Source: Gallalistipes aquisgranensis
Lineage (GTDB): Bacteria > Bacteroidota > Bacteroidia > Bacteroidales > Rikenellaceae
Reading direction: 5' to 3'
Length of the DNA: 64,000 nt
NCBI RefSeq assembly: GCF_014982715.1
Contig: NZ_JADCJY010000001.1
Span: 1,612,001-1,676,000, forward strand
The notes under the pieces were generated by a model. That model made no database searches and was not told the DNA's origin. It saw nothing but the letters and a program-made list of their open reading frames with translations. Shown here piece by piece: positions 18,098 through 27,992 of this stretch. The translations under genes and the position numbers were made by a program. Numbering within the stretch: the stretch's first letter is position 1; each line of letters starts with the position of its first letter.

Positions 18098-19549
18098 CTA
18101 TCCGACGGAGCCCTCCAGACTGATCGACAGCAGTTTCTGCGCCTCGATCGCAAATTCCATCGGCAGTTTGTTGAGCACCTCCCGGGCATAGCCCCCCACG
18201 ATCAGCGCCACGGCATCCTCCGTCGAAAGCCCCCGCTGGTTGCAGTAGAAAAGCTGGTCCTCGCTGATCTTGGAGGTCGTGGCCTCGTGTTCCACCACGG
18301 CGCTCTTGTTCTCCACCTCCAGATAGGGGAACGTATGCGCCCCGCAGCGGTCGCCGATCAGGAGCGAATCGCACTGCGAATAGTTGCGAGCGCCTTCGGC
18401 CTTGCGCGAGACCTTCACCAGCCCCCGGTAACTGTTCTGGCTGCGGCCGGCCGAAATGCCTTTCGATACGATCCGGCTGCGGGTATTGCGCCCCAGATGG
18501 ATCATCTTCGTTCCCGTGTCGGCCTGCTGGAAGTTGTTGGTCAGGGCCACCGAATAGAACTCGCCCACGCTGTTATCCCCGGCCAGGATGCAACTGGGGT
18601 ATTTCCAGGTGATGGCCGATCCGGTCTCCACCTGCGTCCACGACAGGCGGGCATTTTCGCCCCGGCAGATTCCCCGCTTGGTCACGAAATTGTAGATTCC
18701 GCCCTTGCCGTCCTTGTCGCCGGGGTACCAGTTCTGCACCGTGGAATACTTCACCTCGGCATCCTTCATCACGACGATCTCCACGACGGCGGCATGCAGT
18801 TGGTTTTCGTCCCGGCGGGGCGCCGTACATCCCTCCAGATAGCTCACATAGGCGGCCTCGTCGGCCACGATCAGCGTCCGTTCGAACTGTCCCGTCCCGG
18901 CCGCATTGATCCGGAAATAGGTGCTCAGTTCCATCGGGCAGCGCACCCCCTTGGGAATATAGCAGAACGAACCGTCGGAAAAGACGGCCGCGTTCAGGGC
19001 GGCGAAAAAATTGTCGGTATAGGGCACCACGCTGCCCAGATATTTGCGCACCAGATCGGGATAGTCCCGGATCGCCTCGCTCATCGAACAGAAGACGATA
19101 CCCAGCTCGGAGAGTGTATCCTTGAAAGTGGTCTTCACCGACACCGAATCCATCACGGCATCGACGGCCACCCCGGCCAGCGCCATCCGTTCTTCGAGCG
19201 GAATGCCGAGCTTCTCGAACGTGGCCAGCAACTCCGGGTCCACCTCGTCCAGGCTGCTGTACTTGGGCGCGGTGCGGGGCGCGGCATAATAGATGATGTC
19301 CTGATAGTCGATCTCCGGAATGTCCAGATGGGCCCAAGAGGGCATCGTGAGCGTCTTCCAGTGTTCATAGGCCTTCAGTCGGTACTCGGTCATCCACTCG
19401 GGCTCCCCCTTCTTGGCCGAAATCAGCCGCACGATCTCCTCGCTGAGGCCCCGGGGAATGGTGTCGGTCTCTATGTCGGTCACGAAGCCGTATTTGTACT
19501 CCTGCCCCGTGATATCGTTCAGTATCTGATTCTGATCTTCCATACTCAT
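18098..19549 (-). CDS. sufB: Fe-S cluster assembly protein SufB
   Basis: The protein has 483 residues, which is the normal SufB length. Typical stretches include [17 protein letters not shown] near the N-terminus, [20 protein letters not shown] in the middle and [21 protein letters not shown] near the C-terminus. SufB is the main cluster-building subunit. The ATG at 19549 was taken; one at 19543 is equally possible. The frame runs further upstream but crosses the promoter. It is first in sufB-C-D-S and has its own promoter (19561-19590), which leaves only a very short leader. Confidence 0.96.
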   Translation of the reverse strand: MSMEDQNQILNDITGQEYKYGFVTDIETDTIPRGLSEEIVRLISAKKGEPEWMTEYRLKAYEHWKTLTMPSWAHLDIPEIDYQDIIYYAAPRTAPKYSSLDEVDPELLATFEKLGIPLEERMALAGVAVDAVMDSVSVKTTFKDTLSELGIVFCSMSEAIRDYPDLVRKYLGSVVPYTDNFFAALNAAVFSDGSFCYIPKGVRCPMELSTYFRINAAGTGQFERTLIVADEAAYVSYLEGCTAPRRDENQLHAAVVEIVVMKDAEVKYSTVQNWYPGDKDGKGGIYNFVTKRGICRGENARLSWTQVETGSAITWKYPSCILAGDNSVGEFYSVALTNNFQQADTGTKMIHLGRNTRSRIVSKGISAGRSQNSYRGLVKVSRKAEGARNYSQCDSLLIGDRCGAHTFPYLEVENKSAVVEHEATTSKISEDQLFYCNQRGLSTEDAVALIVGGYAREVLNKLPMEFAIEAQKLLSISLEGSVG

Positions 19550-19560
19550 GCAATAGATGG

Positions 19561-19590
19561 CAAAGTTAATGATCTGGAAAGAGAGTGCAA
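19561..19590 (-). promoter_or_regulatory. sufB promoter (TTG-N19-TAACTTTG)
   Basis: On the minus strand TTG (19590 to 19588) and TAACTTTG (19568 to 19561) are 19 nt apart. Transcription should begin near 19556, only about 7-13 nt before the two possible sufB start codons. Confidence 0.65.
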
Positions 19591-19612
19591 AATTTTCACC
19601 AAAAATAAACAA

Positions 19613-19639
19613 GGAGGGCAGGATATGCTCCTGCCCTCC
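19613..19639 (-). terminator. Terminator of the gyrA-TPR operon
   Basis: An 11-bp perfect stem (19613-19623 with 19629-19639) has a 5-nt loop. On the minus strand it is followed by a T-rich stretch. It lies 22 nt beyond the TPR stop and just before the sufB promoter, so it separates the two operons. Confidence 0.85.
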
Positions 19640-19660
19640 GTACAGTCCGCCGTCACACCC

Positions 19661-20971
19661 CTACTGAGCGGGCTGCTGCGGCATGTTTTTGAACATTTCG
19701 TTGTACTTGTTGTACTTCTCCATGATGCCCGGCTCGTCACGCAGGCGGAAACATACGTTCTTGAGAAGTTCGACCGTAGCCGGTTCCTTCGGATTGAGCT
19801 CGAGGGCCAGTTCCAGCGGAGCGATAGACTTGGCATACACGGCATTGACGGCAGCCAGCGCCTCGTTGTACTCGTTCTGGCTATCGTACTGACGGGCATT
19901 CATCTCCTTGTTCATCTCGTCACCCTTCTTGATGTAGAGAAGCCCCAGGTTGAAATGGGCGCCGAAATCCTTCGGCATCAGTTCGGCCGCCTTGGCGAAG
20001 GCCTCGATCGACTTGTCGGGCTGACCGAGCTTATCGTAGATACGGCCCAGACCGCTCCACAGATCGGGATTCTTCGGATCGTTCTCGATCGACTTCTGCA
20101 CGATGGGGATGATCTCCTGCGGATCGCCGCCTCCGTTGGCGTAGAAGCTGAGCAGGTAGGTCACGATATTGGTGTTCTTGGGATACTTGGCCAGACCGTC
20201 CAGCAGAATCTGCTTGGCATTGACCGTATCCTTCATCCCGTTGTAGCAATAGTACATCAGGTAATAGATGTCGCCGTTGTTCTCGTAACCGAGGTCCTTG
20301 GCGACCTTCAGGTTTTTCGCACCGTTCTTGTAGTCGTTGGCCATCGTGTAGAGGTAGCCGGCATTGAAGATGGCGGCCGTGTCGATCCGGTTCAGTGCGG
20401 GATGTTTCTCAATGTCGTACGCCTTGCGGAACAGGCTGGCCGCATTCTTGTATTTGACCAGCGAATAGGCGTTCTGGGCATCCTGCTTGTAAGCGTTCAC
20501 CAACGCCTCCATGTCGTCTTTCACCTTGGCATTCTTGTCCATTTCATACGCCTTCGCATAGGCTTCGTAAGCGGTTCCCAGCGGGTTTTCGGCCAGCTTC
20601 AGCGTCTGCTCCCACATCACGATCTGCCCCTTGTCGTCCGCATAGGCGCGGAAATAGGGGAAGCGCAGCGACTTGTAGTTCACATCGCCGATCTGCTTCG
20701 GAGAGGTTTTGGGCTTGCCGAACATAATGGTCGCGGCCTTTTCGTCCATTCCGGCATACAGGCCGGCCGTGGGCGCCGTGGCGGCTTCGTAATAGGCCTT
20801 TCCGCGGGTGATCCACGTAGCGGGCTTCGCATTCTTTTTGGGGTTCTGAATATCGGCGTCCGATTTGGCCAGTTTTTTCTTGATACCTTCCTCGTCGACC
20901 TTCATCTGAGCCTGTGCAACCGTAGCCGATACCAAAAGGGCCATGGCTGCCATTACAAGTGTCCGTTTCAT
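19661..20971 (-). CDS. Secreted TPR protein encoded downstream of gyrA
   Basis: The protein has 436 residues. A signal peptide (MKRTLVMAAMALLVSATVAQA) is followed by a region with ITRGKAYYEAA and then TPR repeats from about residue 110. Clear repeats are AAIFNAGYLYTMANDYKNGAKNL, PDLWSGLGRIYDKLGQPDKS and GAHFNLGLLYIKKGDEM. It is probably periplasmic or facing the periplasm. It starts 30 nt after gyrA and shares its transcript, although the two jobs appear unrelated. I recall this gyrA-TPR order in other Bacteroidota, but the function is unknown to me. Confidence 0.85.
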   Translation of the reverse strand: MKRTLVMAAMALLVSATVAQAQMKVDEEGIKKKLAKSDADIQNPKKNAKPATWITRGKAYYEAATAPTAGLYAGMDEKAATIMFGKPKTSPKQIGDVNYKSLRFPYFRAYADDKGQIVMWEQTLKLAENPLGTAYEAYAKAYEMDKNAKVKDDMEALVNAYKQDAQNAYSLVKYKNAASLFRKAYDIEKHPALNRIDTAAIFNAGYLYTMANDYKNGAKNLKVAKDLGYENNGDIYYLMYYCYNGMKDTVNAKQILLDGLAKYPKNTNIVTYLLSFYANGGGDPQEIIPIVQKSIENDPKNPDLWSGLGRIYDKLGQPDKSIEAFAKAAELMPKDFGAHFNLGLLYIKKGDEMNKEMNARQYDSQNEYNEALAAVNAVYAKSIAPLELALELNPKEPATVELLKNVCFRLRDEPGIMEKYNKYNEMFKNMPQQPAQ

Positions 20972-21001
20972 ATCCGTTGCGTTTTAGTTGTTGTTAATCG
21001 T

Positions 21002-23530
21002 TTATTCCTGGGCGGTTTCCGGAGCACTCGCCGCTCCTTCCCCCTGATTTTCCGTAGTTTCGGCGGCAGGAGCCTCTTCCGGCTCTTCGCTCTTGGGCAC
21101 GGCCATCACCGAAGCTATCTGGTCGCCGTTGCGCAGGTTGATCACCTTCACGCCCTGCGTCGCCCGGCCGGCCAGACGGATATCCGTCACGGCCGTGCGG
21201 ATCGTGATACCGCTGCGGTTGATGATCATCAGGTCGTTCTCGTCGTCCACGGCCTGAATGGAGATCAGCTTGCCGGTCTTCTCCGTGATCTGGATCGTCT
21301 TCACGCCCTTTCCGCCCCGGTTGGTGATCCGGTAGTCGTCCAGATCGGTACGTTTGCCGTATCCGTTCTCGCTCAGCACCAGAATATCCTTCTTGTTCTC
21401 GGGTTCGACACAAACCATGCCGATCACTTCGTCGCCCTCCTCGATACTGATGCCTTTCACTCCGGCACCCGTCCGTCCGATCGCCCGCACGGTATTCTCC
21501 GGGAACCGGATCGCCTTGCCCTCCCGGGCGGCGATCAGTATCTCGGCGTGCCCGCTGGTCAGCGCCGCGTCGATCAGTTCGTCGCCTTCCTTGATCGTGA
21601 TGGCGTTCACACCGTTCTGGCGGGGACGGGAATAGGCCTCCAGTTTCGTCTTCTTGATGACGCCCTCCTTGGTGCACATCACGATATAGTTGTTGTCCAC
21701 GTACTCCTTGTCGTCCAGGCGGCGCACGTTGATATAGGCGCGCACCTTGTCGTCCGGCTCGATCTGGATCACGTTCTGGATGGCCCGGCCCTTCGATGCC
21801 CGCGTGCCTTCCGGAATGGCATAGACCTTCAGCCAGTAGCAACGCCCCTTCTCCGTGAAGAAAAGCATCGTGTTGTGCATCGTGGTGACGTAGATATGCT
21901 CGATGAAGTCCTCGTCCCGGGTGGCGCTGCCCTTGACTCCCACCCCGCCCCGGTTCTGGGTGCGGTATTCGGCCAGCGGCGTGCGTTTGATATATCCCAT
22001 GTGCGAAATGGTGATGACCATTTCGTCGTCGGCATAGAAATCCTCCGGATTGAACTCCTCGGCGCTGAAGACCACTTCGGTCTTGCGTTCGTCGCCGTAT
22101 TTTTCCTTCATCTCCAGCAACTCGTCCTTGATGATTTTCATCTGGAGCGGTTCGCTGGCCAGCACTTCGTTGTAGTATTCGATCATCTTGCACAGGGCGT
22201 CGTACTCGTCCTGAATCTTATGACGCTCCAGACCGGTCAGGGCCCGCAGCCGCATCTCGATGATGGCCGACGCCTGCGCCTCGCTCAGCCCGAAACGCTC
22301 CATGAGGGAGGCTTTGGCGATGTCGGGCGTATCCGATCCCCGGATGATCGAGATGATCTCGTCGATATGGTCGAGGGCGATCAGCAATCCCTGCAGGATA
22401 TGGGCCCGTTTCTCGGCCTGCGCCAGATCGTACCGCGTACGGCGCACCACCACGTCGTGACGGTGCCGTACGAAATGGTGGATCAGATCCCTCAGGTTCA
22501 GCATCACGGGCCGTCCGTCCACCAGAGCGATGTTGTTTACCGGGAAGACCGACTGGAGCTGCGTGTATTTATAGAGCGTGTTGAGCACGACGCTCGCCAC
22601 GGCATCCTGTTTGAGGATCACCACGATACGCATACCGCTCCGGTCGCTCTCGTCGTTGATGTAGGAGATGCCCTCTATCTTCTTCTCGTTGATCAGGTCG
22701 GCGATCTTCTTGATCATCTCGGCCTTGTTGACCATGTAGGGAATCTCGGTGATGACGATACACTCACGTCCGCTGTGGGTATGCTCGATCTCCGACTTGG
22801 CCCGGATCACCACACGGCCGCGTCCCGTCTCGAACGCCTCGCGCACCCCTTCGTAGCCGTAGATGATACCGCCCGTGGGGAAGTCGGGAGCCTTGACGTA
22901 TTTGAGCAGGTCGGCCACCTCGATCTCCGGATTGTCGATATAGGCACACGTGGCGTCCACCACCTCCGAGAGGTTGTGGGGCGGCATGTTCGTCGCCATA
23001 CCCACCGCGATACCCGACGTTCCGTTGACCAGCAACAGGGGAATTTTCGTGGGCAGCACGGTCGGCTCGGGAATCGTATCGTCGAAGTTGAGCGTGAAAT
23101 CCACCGTATCCTTCTCGATATCGGCCATCACCTCGTCGGCGATCTTCTTCATGCGGGCCTCGGTATAACGCATGGCGGCCGGCGAGTCGCCGTCCACCGA
23201 ACCGAAGTTACCCTGCCCGTCCACCAGCGGATAGCGCATGCTCCACTCCTGGGCCATGCGCACCATGGCGTCGTAAACCGACGAGTCGCCGTGGGGGTGG
23301 AACTTACCCAGCACGTCGCCGACGATACGGGCCGATTTACGATGGGGTTTATCCGAGTAGAGATTCAGTTCGTTGCTCATGTCGTACAAAATCCGGCGGT
23401 GAACCGGCTTCAGCCCGTCCCTCACATCGGGCAGCGCACGAGAGACGATCACCGACATCGAATAGTCGATATAGGCGGTCTTCATCTCCTCCTCGATATT
23501 GATCTTAATGATCTTTCCTTCTTCTGACAT
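21002..23530 (-). CDS. gyrA: DNA gyrase subunit A
   Basis: The protein has 842 residues. The DNA-cleaving tyrosine is Y122 ([10 protein letters not shown]), the same number as in E. coli. The quinolone-resistance region reads [10 protein letters not shown] with Ser83 and Asp87, the wild-type sensitive residues at those two positions. The C-terminal beta-pinwheel contains the GyrA-box-like [10 protein letters not shown], which marks gyrase and separates it from topoisomerase IV. The last 30 residues are acidic and Ala/Glu-rich. It starts its own operon, with a promoter at 23637-23666 and a leader of about 100 nt. Confidence 0.97.
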   Translation of the reverse strand: MSEEGKIIKINIEEEMKTAYIDYSMSVIVSRALPDVRDGLKPVHRRILYDMSNELNLYSDKPHRKSARIVGDVLGKFHPHGDSSVYDAMVRMAQEWSMRYPLVDGQGNFGSVDGDSPAAMRYTEARMKKIADEVMADIEKDTVDFTLNFDDTIPEPTVLPTKIPLLLVNGTSGIAVGMATNMPPHNLSEVVDATCAYIDNPEIEVADLLKYVKAPDFPTGGIIYGYEGVREAFETGRGRVVIRAKSEIEHTHSGRECIVITEIPYMVNKAEMIKKIADLINEKKIEGISYINDESDRSGMRIVVILKQDAVASVVLNTLYKYTQLQSVFPVNNIALVDGRPVMLNLRDLIHHFVRHRHDVVVRRTRYDLAQAEKRAHILQGLLIALDHIDEIISIIRGSDTPDIAKASLMERFGLSEAQASAIIEMRLRALTGLERHKIQDEYDALCKMIEYYNEVLASEPLQMKIIKDELLEMKEKYGDERKTEVVFSAEEFNPEDFYADDEMVITISHMGYIKRTPLAEYRTQNRGGVGVKGSATRDEDFIEHIYVTTMHNTMLFFTEKGRCYWLKVYAIPEGTRASKGRAIQNVIQIEPDDKVRAYINVRRLDDKEYVDNNYIVMCTKEGVIKKTKLEAYSRPRQNGVNAITIKEGDELIDAALTSGHAEILIAAREGKAIRFPENTVRAIGRTGAGVKGISIEEGDEVIGMVCVEPENKKDILVLSENGYGKRTDLDDYRITNRGGKGVKTIQITEKTGKLISIQAVDDENDLMIINRSGITIRTAVTDIRLAGRATQGVKVINLRNGDQIASVMAVPKSEEPEEAPAAETTENQGEGAASAPETAQE

Positions 23531-23636
23531 AATATTTAAGTGACAACCAATAGTTTACTTCCGAACGTCACGGACCTTTCCCCGTCCGGCCCCGATCGTG
23601 CCGCCGATACGCCGGAAAGTCCCGTCTATAACTGTG

Positions 23637-23666
23637 CTAAGGTACTGATAATTTATCGAACGGCAA
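23637..23666 (-). promoter_or_regulatory. gyrA promoter (TTG-N19-TACCTTAG)
   Basis: On the minus strand TTG (23666 to 23664) precedes TACCTTAG (23644 to 23637) by 19 nt. The -7 box has one mismatch to TAnnTTTG. It lies directly after the lolA stop, so gyrA is transcribed separately from ftsK-lolA. Confidence 0.55.
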
Positions 23667-23673
23667 AAAATTT

Positions 23674-24309
23674 CTATCGAAAATCTATTATCTCGAACCC
23701 TTTGTAGCGGCTGCGGTCGAAGACGAAAACGGCCGGGTCGGCCGCGGCGCCGGGAACGATCCGGTCGATGCCGATCCCTATCGGCGCATCGCTCCCCTCC
23801 AGCCGGTAGGAGAGTCTCACGGGCAGGCCCGTCGCACGGTCCACATCCAGCGTCACTTCACTAAGTCCCAACGTTTTGTCGGAAGGGTGCAGCACGACCT
23901 CGTCGCAACGTTTGCCGTCCGCCGTCGCCTCGCCCCGGTAAGCGTGCGTAAAGGCCCCGTCCAGAAACTCGAAGGCGCGCGTGGGATTCGAGAGGATATT
24001 GCGGTCGGCGGGATCGACCCGGTCGAGGGTCACCTCCCGGTCGGCACCGCTCACTTCGTATTTGAGCTTGCCGTCGCAGTAAATCTCGCGGTCCTCCACG
24101 GTGATATAGTATTTGTCCCCGTTCACCAGGTAATACCCCTCTATCTGCTGAGGCGCGAGGCCGGGCACGTACACCGTAAACTCCACCCGATAGTTGCCGT
24201 ATCCCCCGATCAGGGAGGAGAGCCGGTCCAGCAGAGCGGACGAGCGTTCGTCAGCCCCCGCAACAACGGCGGTCAGACACAGCATGGTCATCAAAATACA
24301 CTTTTTCAT
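23674..24309 (-). CDS. lolA: LolA-like outer-membrane lipoprotein carrier
   Basis: The protein has 211 residues with a signal peptide (MKKCILMTMLCLTAVVAGA). It has the LolA-type pattern of beta-strands: YRVEFTVYVPG, then GYYLVNGDKYYITVEDREIYCDGKLKYEV, and ILSNPTRAFEFLDGAF. LolA shuttles lipoproteins across the periplasm. It follows ftsK by 34 nt, an arrangement I know from other Bacteroidota. Overall similarity to E. coli LolA is low, so the function is by family and neighbourhood. Confidence 0.75.
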   Translation of the reverse strand: MKKCILMTMLCLTAVVAGADERSSALLDRLSSLIGGYGNYRVEFTVYVPGLAPQQIEGYYLVNGDKYYITVEDREIYCDGKLKYEVSGADREVTLDRVDPADRNILSNPTRAFEFLDGAFTHAYRGEATADGKRCDEVVLHPSDKTLGLSEVTLDVDRATGLPVRLSYRLEGSDAPIGIGIDRIVPGAAADPAVFVFDRSRYKGFEIIDFR

Positions 24310-24343
24310 CTTGTCCGAACGATTTTAACGTGTTCTGCCCGGG

Positions 24344-27124
24344 TCAGAGCTGCCCCAGATTCGAAAGCAGCATCTCCAGCGACTGCATGTCGCTGATGAG
24401 CACTTCGCGCGGCTTGCTGCCCTCGGCACGCCCTACGATGCCCGCGCCTTCGATCTGGTCCATGATCCGCCCCGCCCGGTTGTAGCCGATCGAGAAACGG
24501 CGCTGGATGGAGGAGGTCGACCCCTGCTGGTTCTGCACCACGAAACGGGCCACCTCCTCGAACATCGGGTCGAGCTGCCCCATGTCGGCATTCTTCACCG
24601 GACCGCCGCCATCCTCGGGCGTATATTCCGGCAGTTCATAGGCCGAAGGGTACCCTCTCTGGTTGCCGATGAATTCGGTCATGCGCTCCACTTCGGGCGT
24701 GTCGATGAAGGCACACTGCACGCGGGTGACATCGCTGCCCGTAGAGACGAGCATGTCTCCGCGGCCGATCAGCTGATTGGCCCCCGGCTGGTCGAGAATC
24801 GTGCGCGAGTCGATCATGGAGGTCACCCGGAAAGCGATCCGCGCAGGGAAGTTGGCCTTGATAAGCCCCGTGATGATATTGGTCGTAGGACGCTGGGTGG
24901 CGATCACCAGGTGGATACCCACGGCACGGGCCAGCTGCGCCAGCCGGGCGATCGGCGTCTCGATCTCCCGTCCGGCGGTCATGATCATGTCGGCGAACTC
25001 GTCGATAATCACCACGATATAGGGCAGGAAACGGTGTCCTTTCGCGGGATTGAGCCTCCGTTTGGTGAACTTCTCGTTATATTCCTTGATATTCCGCACT
25101 TCGGCCTTGCGCAGCAGGTCGTAGCGGTTGTCCATCTCGATGCAGAGCGAATTGAGCGTGTAGATCACCTTGTGGGTGTCGGTGATGATGGCATCGTCCT
25201 CGCCGGGCATTTTCGCCAGAAAATGCTTCTCCAGCTTGGCGTAAAGCGTCAGTTCCACCTTTTTCGGATCGACCAGCACCAGTTTCAGCTCGGAGGGGTG
25301 TTTCTTGTAGAGCAGCGAGGCGAGGATCGCGTTCAGACCCACCGATTTGCCCTGTCCTGTGGCCCCGGCCATCAGCAGGTGGGGCATCTTGGCCAGGTCG
25401 ATCACGTAGGTTTCGTTCTGGATCGTCTTCCCGAGCACGACGGGCAGGTCGTATTTCGACTCCTGGAACTTCATCGACTTGATGACCGAATACATCGACA
25501 CCACCTCCTTGTCCTTGTTGGGCACCTCGATCCCGATGGTTCCCTTGCCGGGCATCGGGGCGATGATGCGGATACCGAGCGCCGAGAGGCTTAGGGCGAT
25601 GTCGTCCTCCAGGTTCTTGATCTTGGAGATGCGCACGCCGGGAGCCGGCACGATCTCGTAAAGGGTGACCGTAGGACCGATCGTGGCCTTGATTTTCTGG
25701 ATGCTGATGCCGAAGTTCTCCAGCGTCTCGATGATGCGGTTCTTGTTTTCGTATATCTCCTCCTCGGTCACCCGCACGTCCACGCTGTGGTCCTCGAGAA
25801 TCTCGACCGGAGGACGCTGGTATTTCGAAAGCTCCCGCGTGGGGTCGTAGAGGCTGTTCTCGATCTCGTCGTCTTCGAGCAGCACGTCCTTCTTGGCCGC
25901 CACGACGATCTCCATGCCGTCGTCCGACTTCACGAAACGTCCGTTGGCCGCCGACTCCACCACTCCGCCAACCGACAGGGGCGCCGCATCGGACTTCTCC
26001 ACGATCTCGAAACCGTCCCCCGCCGCCGGGGTCCGTTCCTCCCACGGAGCGGGCTCCGGCTCCTGTTCCGAACCTTCGCCTCCTTCCGTAAGGTCGATCA
26101 CTTCGGCCCCCCCGTCCCCGCTTTCCGCACGCTCCGGCACCGCAGCCGTTCCGTTCTCCTCAGCGCTTTCCTTCACGCGGACCACCTTGAACACGCCGTC
26201 CTCCTCTTCCTGCCGCTCCCGCAGGTCGGTGATCTCGAAGCCGGAATCGCCCTCGATCTTCTTGTCGACCACCAGCACGTCGTCCAGCAACCCGCTGCGC
26301 ACGGCCTCCGGCGTCAGCGGAATCTCCTTCGGGCCGACCGGCACCGGTTCGGGTTCCGGCTCCGCACTTCGTTCCGGCTGCGGACGGGATACGGCAGCAC
26401 TCTTCTCCCCGCCTGCGGCCGGCAGTTTTCCGGAAGGAGTCTCCTTCCCCCCCTTTCCCAGACCGATATGCGGCACCAGGTCGGCCGCCTGACGCGTCAC
26501 GGCCTCCCCGACCTTGGCACCGTTGTCCAGAATCTCCTTTCCCACGCGGTTCACCACGCGGATCGTGTTTCGGTTGACATAGACGGCCAGCAGCACCCAC
26601 GCCAGCAACAGCAGCAGACCGGTTCCCAGACCGCCCAGATACGAGGCGATCCATCCGGAGATCAGGATACCGTGGGCACCGCCCAACCCCGTTCCGAAAA
26701 CGGCCCATTTCGACCCGAAAAGAAATCCGAGAGAGAGCGAACCGAGAATCATCACGATCAGCGACAGGCGGACGGACTTGCGCAGGAAGAGCGGACGGTA
26801 GCGCATGATACGCAACGAGAGGATCATCAGCACCACGGGGATGGCGATCCCGAAGAGACCGAACCACTCTCCCACGATCCAATGGCCCAGCAGGGCGCCG
26901 ACCTTGCCGCCGTTGTTGAGCACCGCCACGTCTCCCTCCCAGAGCGAACCGCCCCGGACGGCCCCCTGGTCGTCGGCCCAGTAGAAATAGTAGGAGACGA
27001 CCGACAGCAGCACGAACAGCGAAAAAAACAGCAGCGTGAAGCCATAGACCCACCGCTGGTTGTCGGTCAGTCCCCTGCGTTCCTTCGCGGGCTCCTCGGC
27101 GCCCTTTCCTTTTTTCACCACCAT
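24344..27124 (-). CDS. ftsK: DNA translocase FtsK
   Basis: The protein has about 926 residues. Four or five N-terminal membrane segments lie within residues 20-190. An acidic, Pro/Glu-rich linker of about 250 residues follows, then the alpha/beta motor and the gamma DNA-reading winged helix. Walker A is GATGQGKSVGLN, Walker B is IVVIIDEFADM, and the gamma domain has SSIQRRFSIGYNRAGRIMDQIE. It moves chromosome ends through the septum to XerCD-dif. The ATG at 27142 would add six residues; 27124 was taken because it gives the basic start MVVKKGKG and a normal leader after the -7 box at 27168-27175. lolA follows. Confidence 0.95.
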   Translation of the reverse strand: MVVKKGKGAEEPAKERRGLTDNQRWVYGFTLLFFSLFVLLSVVSYYFYWADDQGAVRGGSLWEGDVAVLNNGGKVGALLGHWIVGEWFGLFGIAIPVVLMILSLRIMRYRPLFLRKSVRLSLIVMILGSLSLGFLFGSKWAVFGTGLGGAHGILISGWIASYLGGLGTGLLLLLAWVLLAVYVNRNTIRVVNRVGKEILDNGAKVGEAVTRQAADLVPHIGLGKGGKETPSGKLPAAGGEKSAAVSRPQPERSAEPEPEPVPVGPKEIPLTPEAVRSGLLDDVLVVDKKIEGDSGFEITDLRERQEEEDGVFKVVRVKESAEENGTAAVPERAESGDGGAEVIDLTEGGEGSEQEPEPAPWEERTPAAGDGFEIVEKSDAAPLSVGGVVESAANGRFVKSDDGMEIVVAAKKDVLLEDDEIENSLYDPTRELSKYQRPPVEILEDHSVDVRVTEEEIYENKNRIIETLENFGISIQKIKATIGPTVTLYEIVPAPGVRISKIKNLEDDIALSLSALGIRIIAPMPGKGTIGIEVPNKDKEVVSMYSVIKSMKFQESKYDLPVVLGKTIQNETYVIDLAKMPHLLMAGATGQGKSVGLNAILASLLYKKHPSELKLVLVDPKKVELTLYAKLEKHFLAKMPGEDDAIITDTHKVIYTLNSLCIEMDNRYDLLRKAEVRNIKEYNEKFTKRRLNPAKGHRFLPYIVVIIDEFADMIMTAGREIETPIARLAQLARAVGIHLVIATQRPTTNIITGLIKANFPARIAFRVTSMIDSRTILDQPGANQLIGRGDMLVSTGSDVTRVQCAFIDTPEVERMTEFIGNQRGYPSAYELPEYTPEDGGGPVKNADMGQLDPMFEEVARFVVQNQQGSTSSIQRRFSIGYNRAGRIMDQIEGAGIVGRAEGSKPREVLISDMQSLEMLLSNLGQL

Positions 27125-27167
27125 ATTATTCGCCGGAATCATCCGGTCCGTTTCAAATCAAACGATT

Positions 27168-27175
27168 CAAAGTTA
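27168..27175 (-). promoter_or_regulatory. -7 box for ftsK-lolA (TAACTTTG)
   Basis: TAACTTTG on the minus strand (27175 to 27168) lies 43 nt upstream of the chosen ftsK start. The nearest TTG (27193 to 27191) is only 15 nt away, shorter than usual. Confidence 0.5.
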
Positions 27176-27204
27176 ATCTTTATTTCCGTGCAACCGCACT
27201 CTCC

Positions 27205-27987
27205 TCACAAATCGAGCCGCAAGGCCTGTTCGCTCTTGGAGACGATCCCGAGGCGGTAGGCCTCGTCCGATGCGGTGAAAAAACCGTACTCCGGCACATG
27301 GCTCTCCCCGGCGGCCAGCCCCCTCTCCTCCAGCAACTGGGCCACGCGCCGCTCCACGGCGGGCGCCGGATCGACGAGCGTCACCCGACGGTCGCCGATC
27401 ACCCGGCGCAGGGCTCCCGTCAGGAAGGGATAGTGCGTGCACCCCAGCACGATCCGGTCGGCCCCGGCCTCGAGCATGGGCTCCACCACCCGCCTCACGG
27501 TATCCACCGCTTCGGGACTCTCCTCCCGGTGCGCCTCGACCAGCTCCACGAATCCCTCGCCCACGGCCTCCAGTATCTTCACCCGGCCGGCATACCGTGC
27601 GGCCGTCTCCCGGTAGAGGCGTCCCTTCAGGGTTCCGGCCGTGGCCAGCACCCCGATCACGCCGCTCTCGGAGGAGAGCGCCGCCGGCTTCACGGCCGGC
27701 TCCATACCCACGAACGGCACCTCGTAGCGTGCCCGCAGGTAGTCGATCGCAGCGGCCGTCGCGGCATTGCAGGCCACGACCACCATTTTGGCACCCCGGC
27801 CGAGCAGCATCCGCACCGCCTCGTCCACATATCCGATCACATCTTCCCGGGGCTTCGGCCCGTAGGGACAATGCTTGCCGTCGCCGAAATAGCAGAGCGA
27901 CTCCCGGGGAAGTTTCCTGCGAAGCTCCCGCCAGACGGAAAGTCCCCCCAATCCGGAATCGAATACGGCTATCGGCGCATCGTTCAT
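27205..27987 (-). CDS. murI: Glutamate racemase
   Basis: The protein has 260 residues. It makes D-glutamate for peptidoglycan. The two catalytic cysteines are C73 in ACNAATA and C183 in GCTHYP. The family start is FDSGLGG with D10, and YFGDGKHCPYG lies near residue 37. The residue after the first Cys-Asn is Ala where Thr is more usual. The start at 27987 lies 6 nt after the purL stop. It is the last gene of the plsC-to-murI run. The frame extends further upstream inside purL without MurI similarity. Confidence 0.94.
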   Translation of the reverse strand: MNDAPIAVFDSGLGGLSVWRELRRKLPRESLCYFGDGKHCPYGPKPREDVIGYVDEAVRMLLGRGAKMVVVACNAATAAAIDYLRARYEVPFVGMEPAVKPAALSSESGVIGVLATAGTLKGRLYRETAARYAGRVKILEAVGEGFVELVEAHREESPEAVDTVRRVVEPMLEAGADRIVLGCTHYPFLTGALRRVIGDRRVTLVDPAPAVERRVAQLLEERGLAAGESHVPEYGFFTASDEAYRLGIVSKSEQALRLDL

Positions 27988-27992
27988 CGGCC

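Noticed and set aside
18287-23527. Plus-strand open frame of about 1746 codons opposite sufB, the TPR gene and gyrA
   Set aside because: It is a shadow of well-supported genes on the other strand, with no recognisable protein features.
21002-23530. Quinolone resistance mutation in gyrA
   Set aside because: Positions 83 and 87 are Ser and Asp, the usual sensitive residues.
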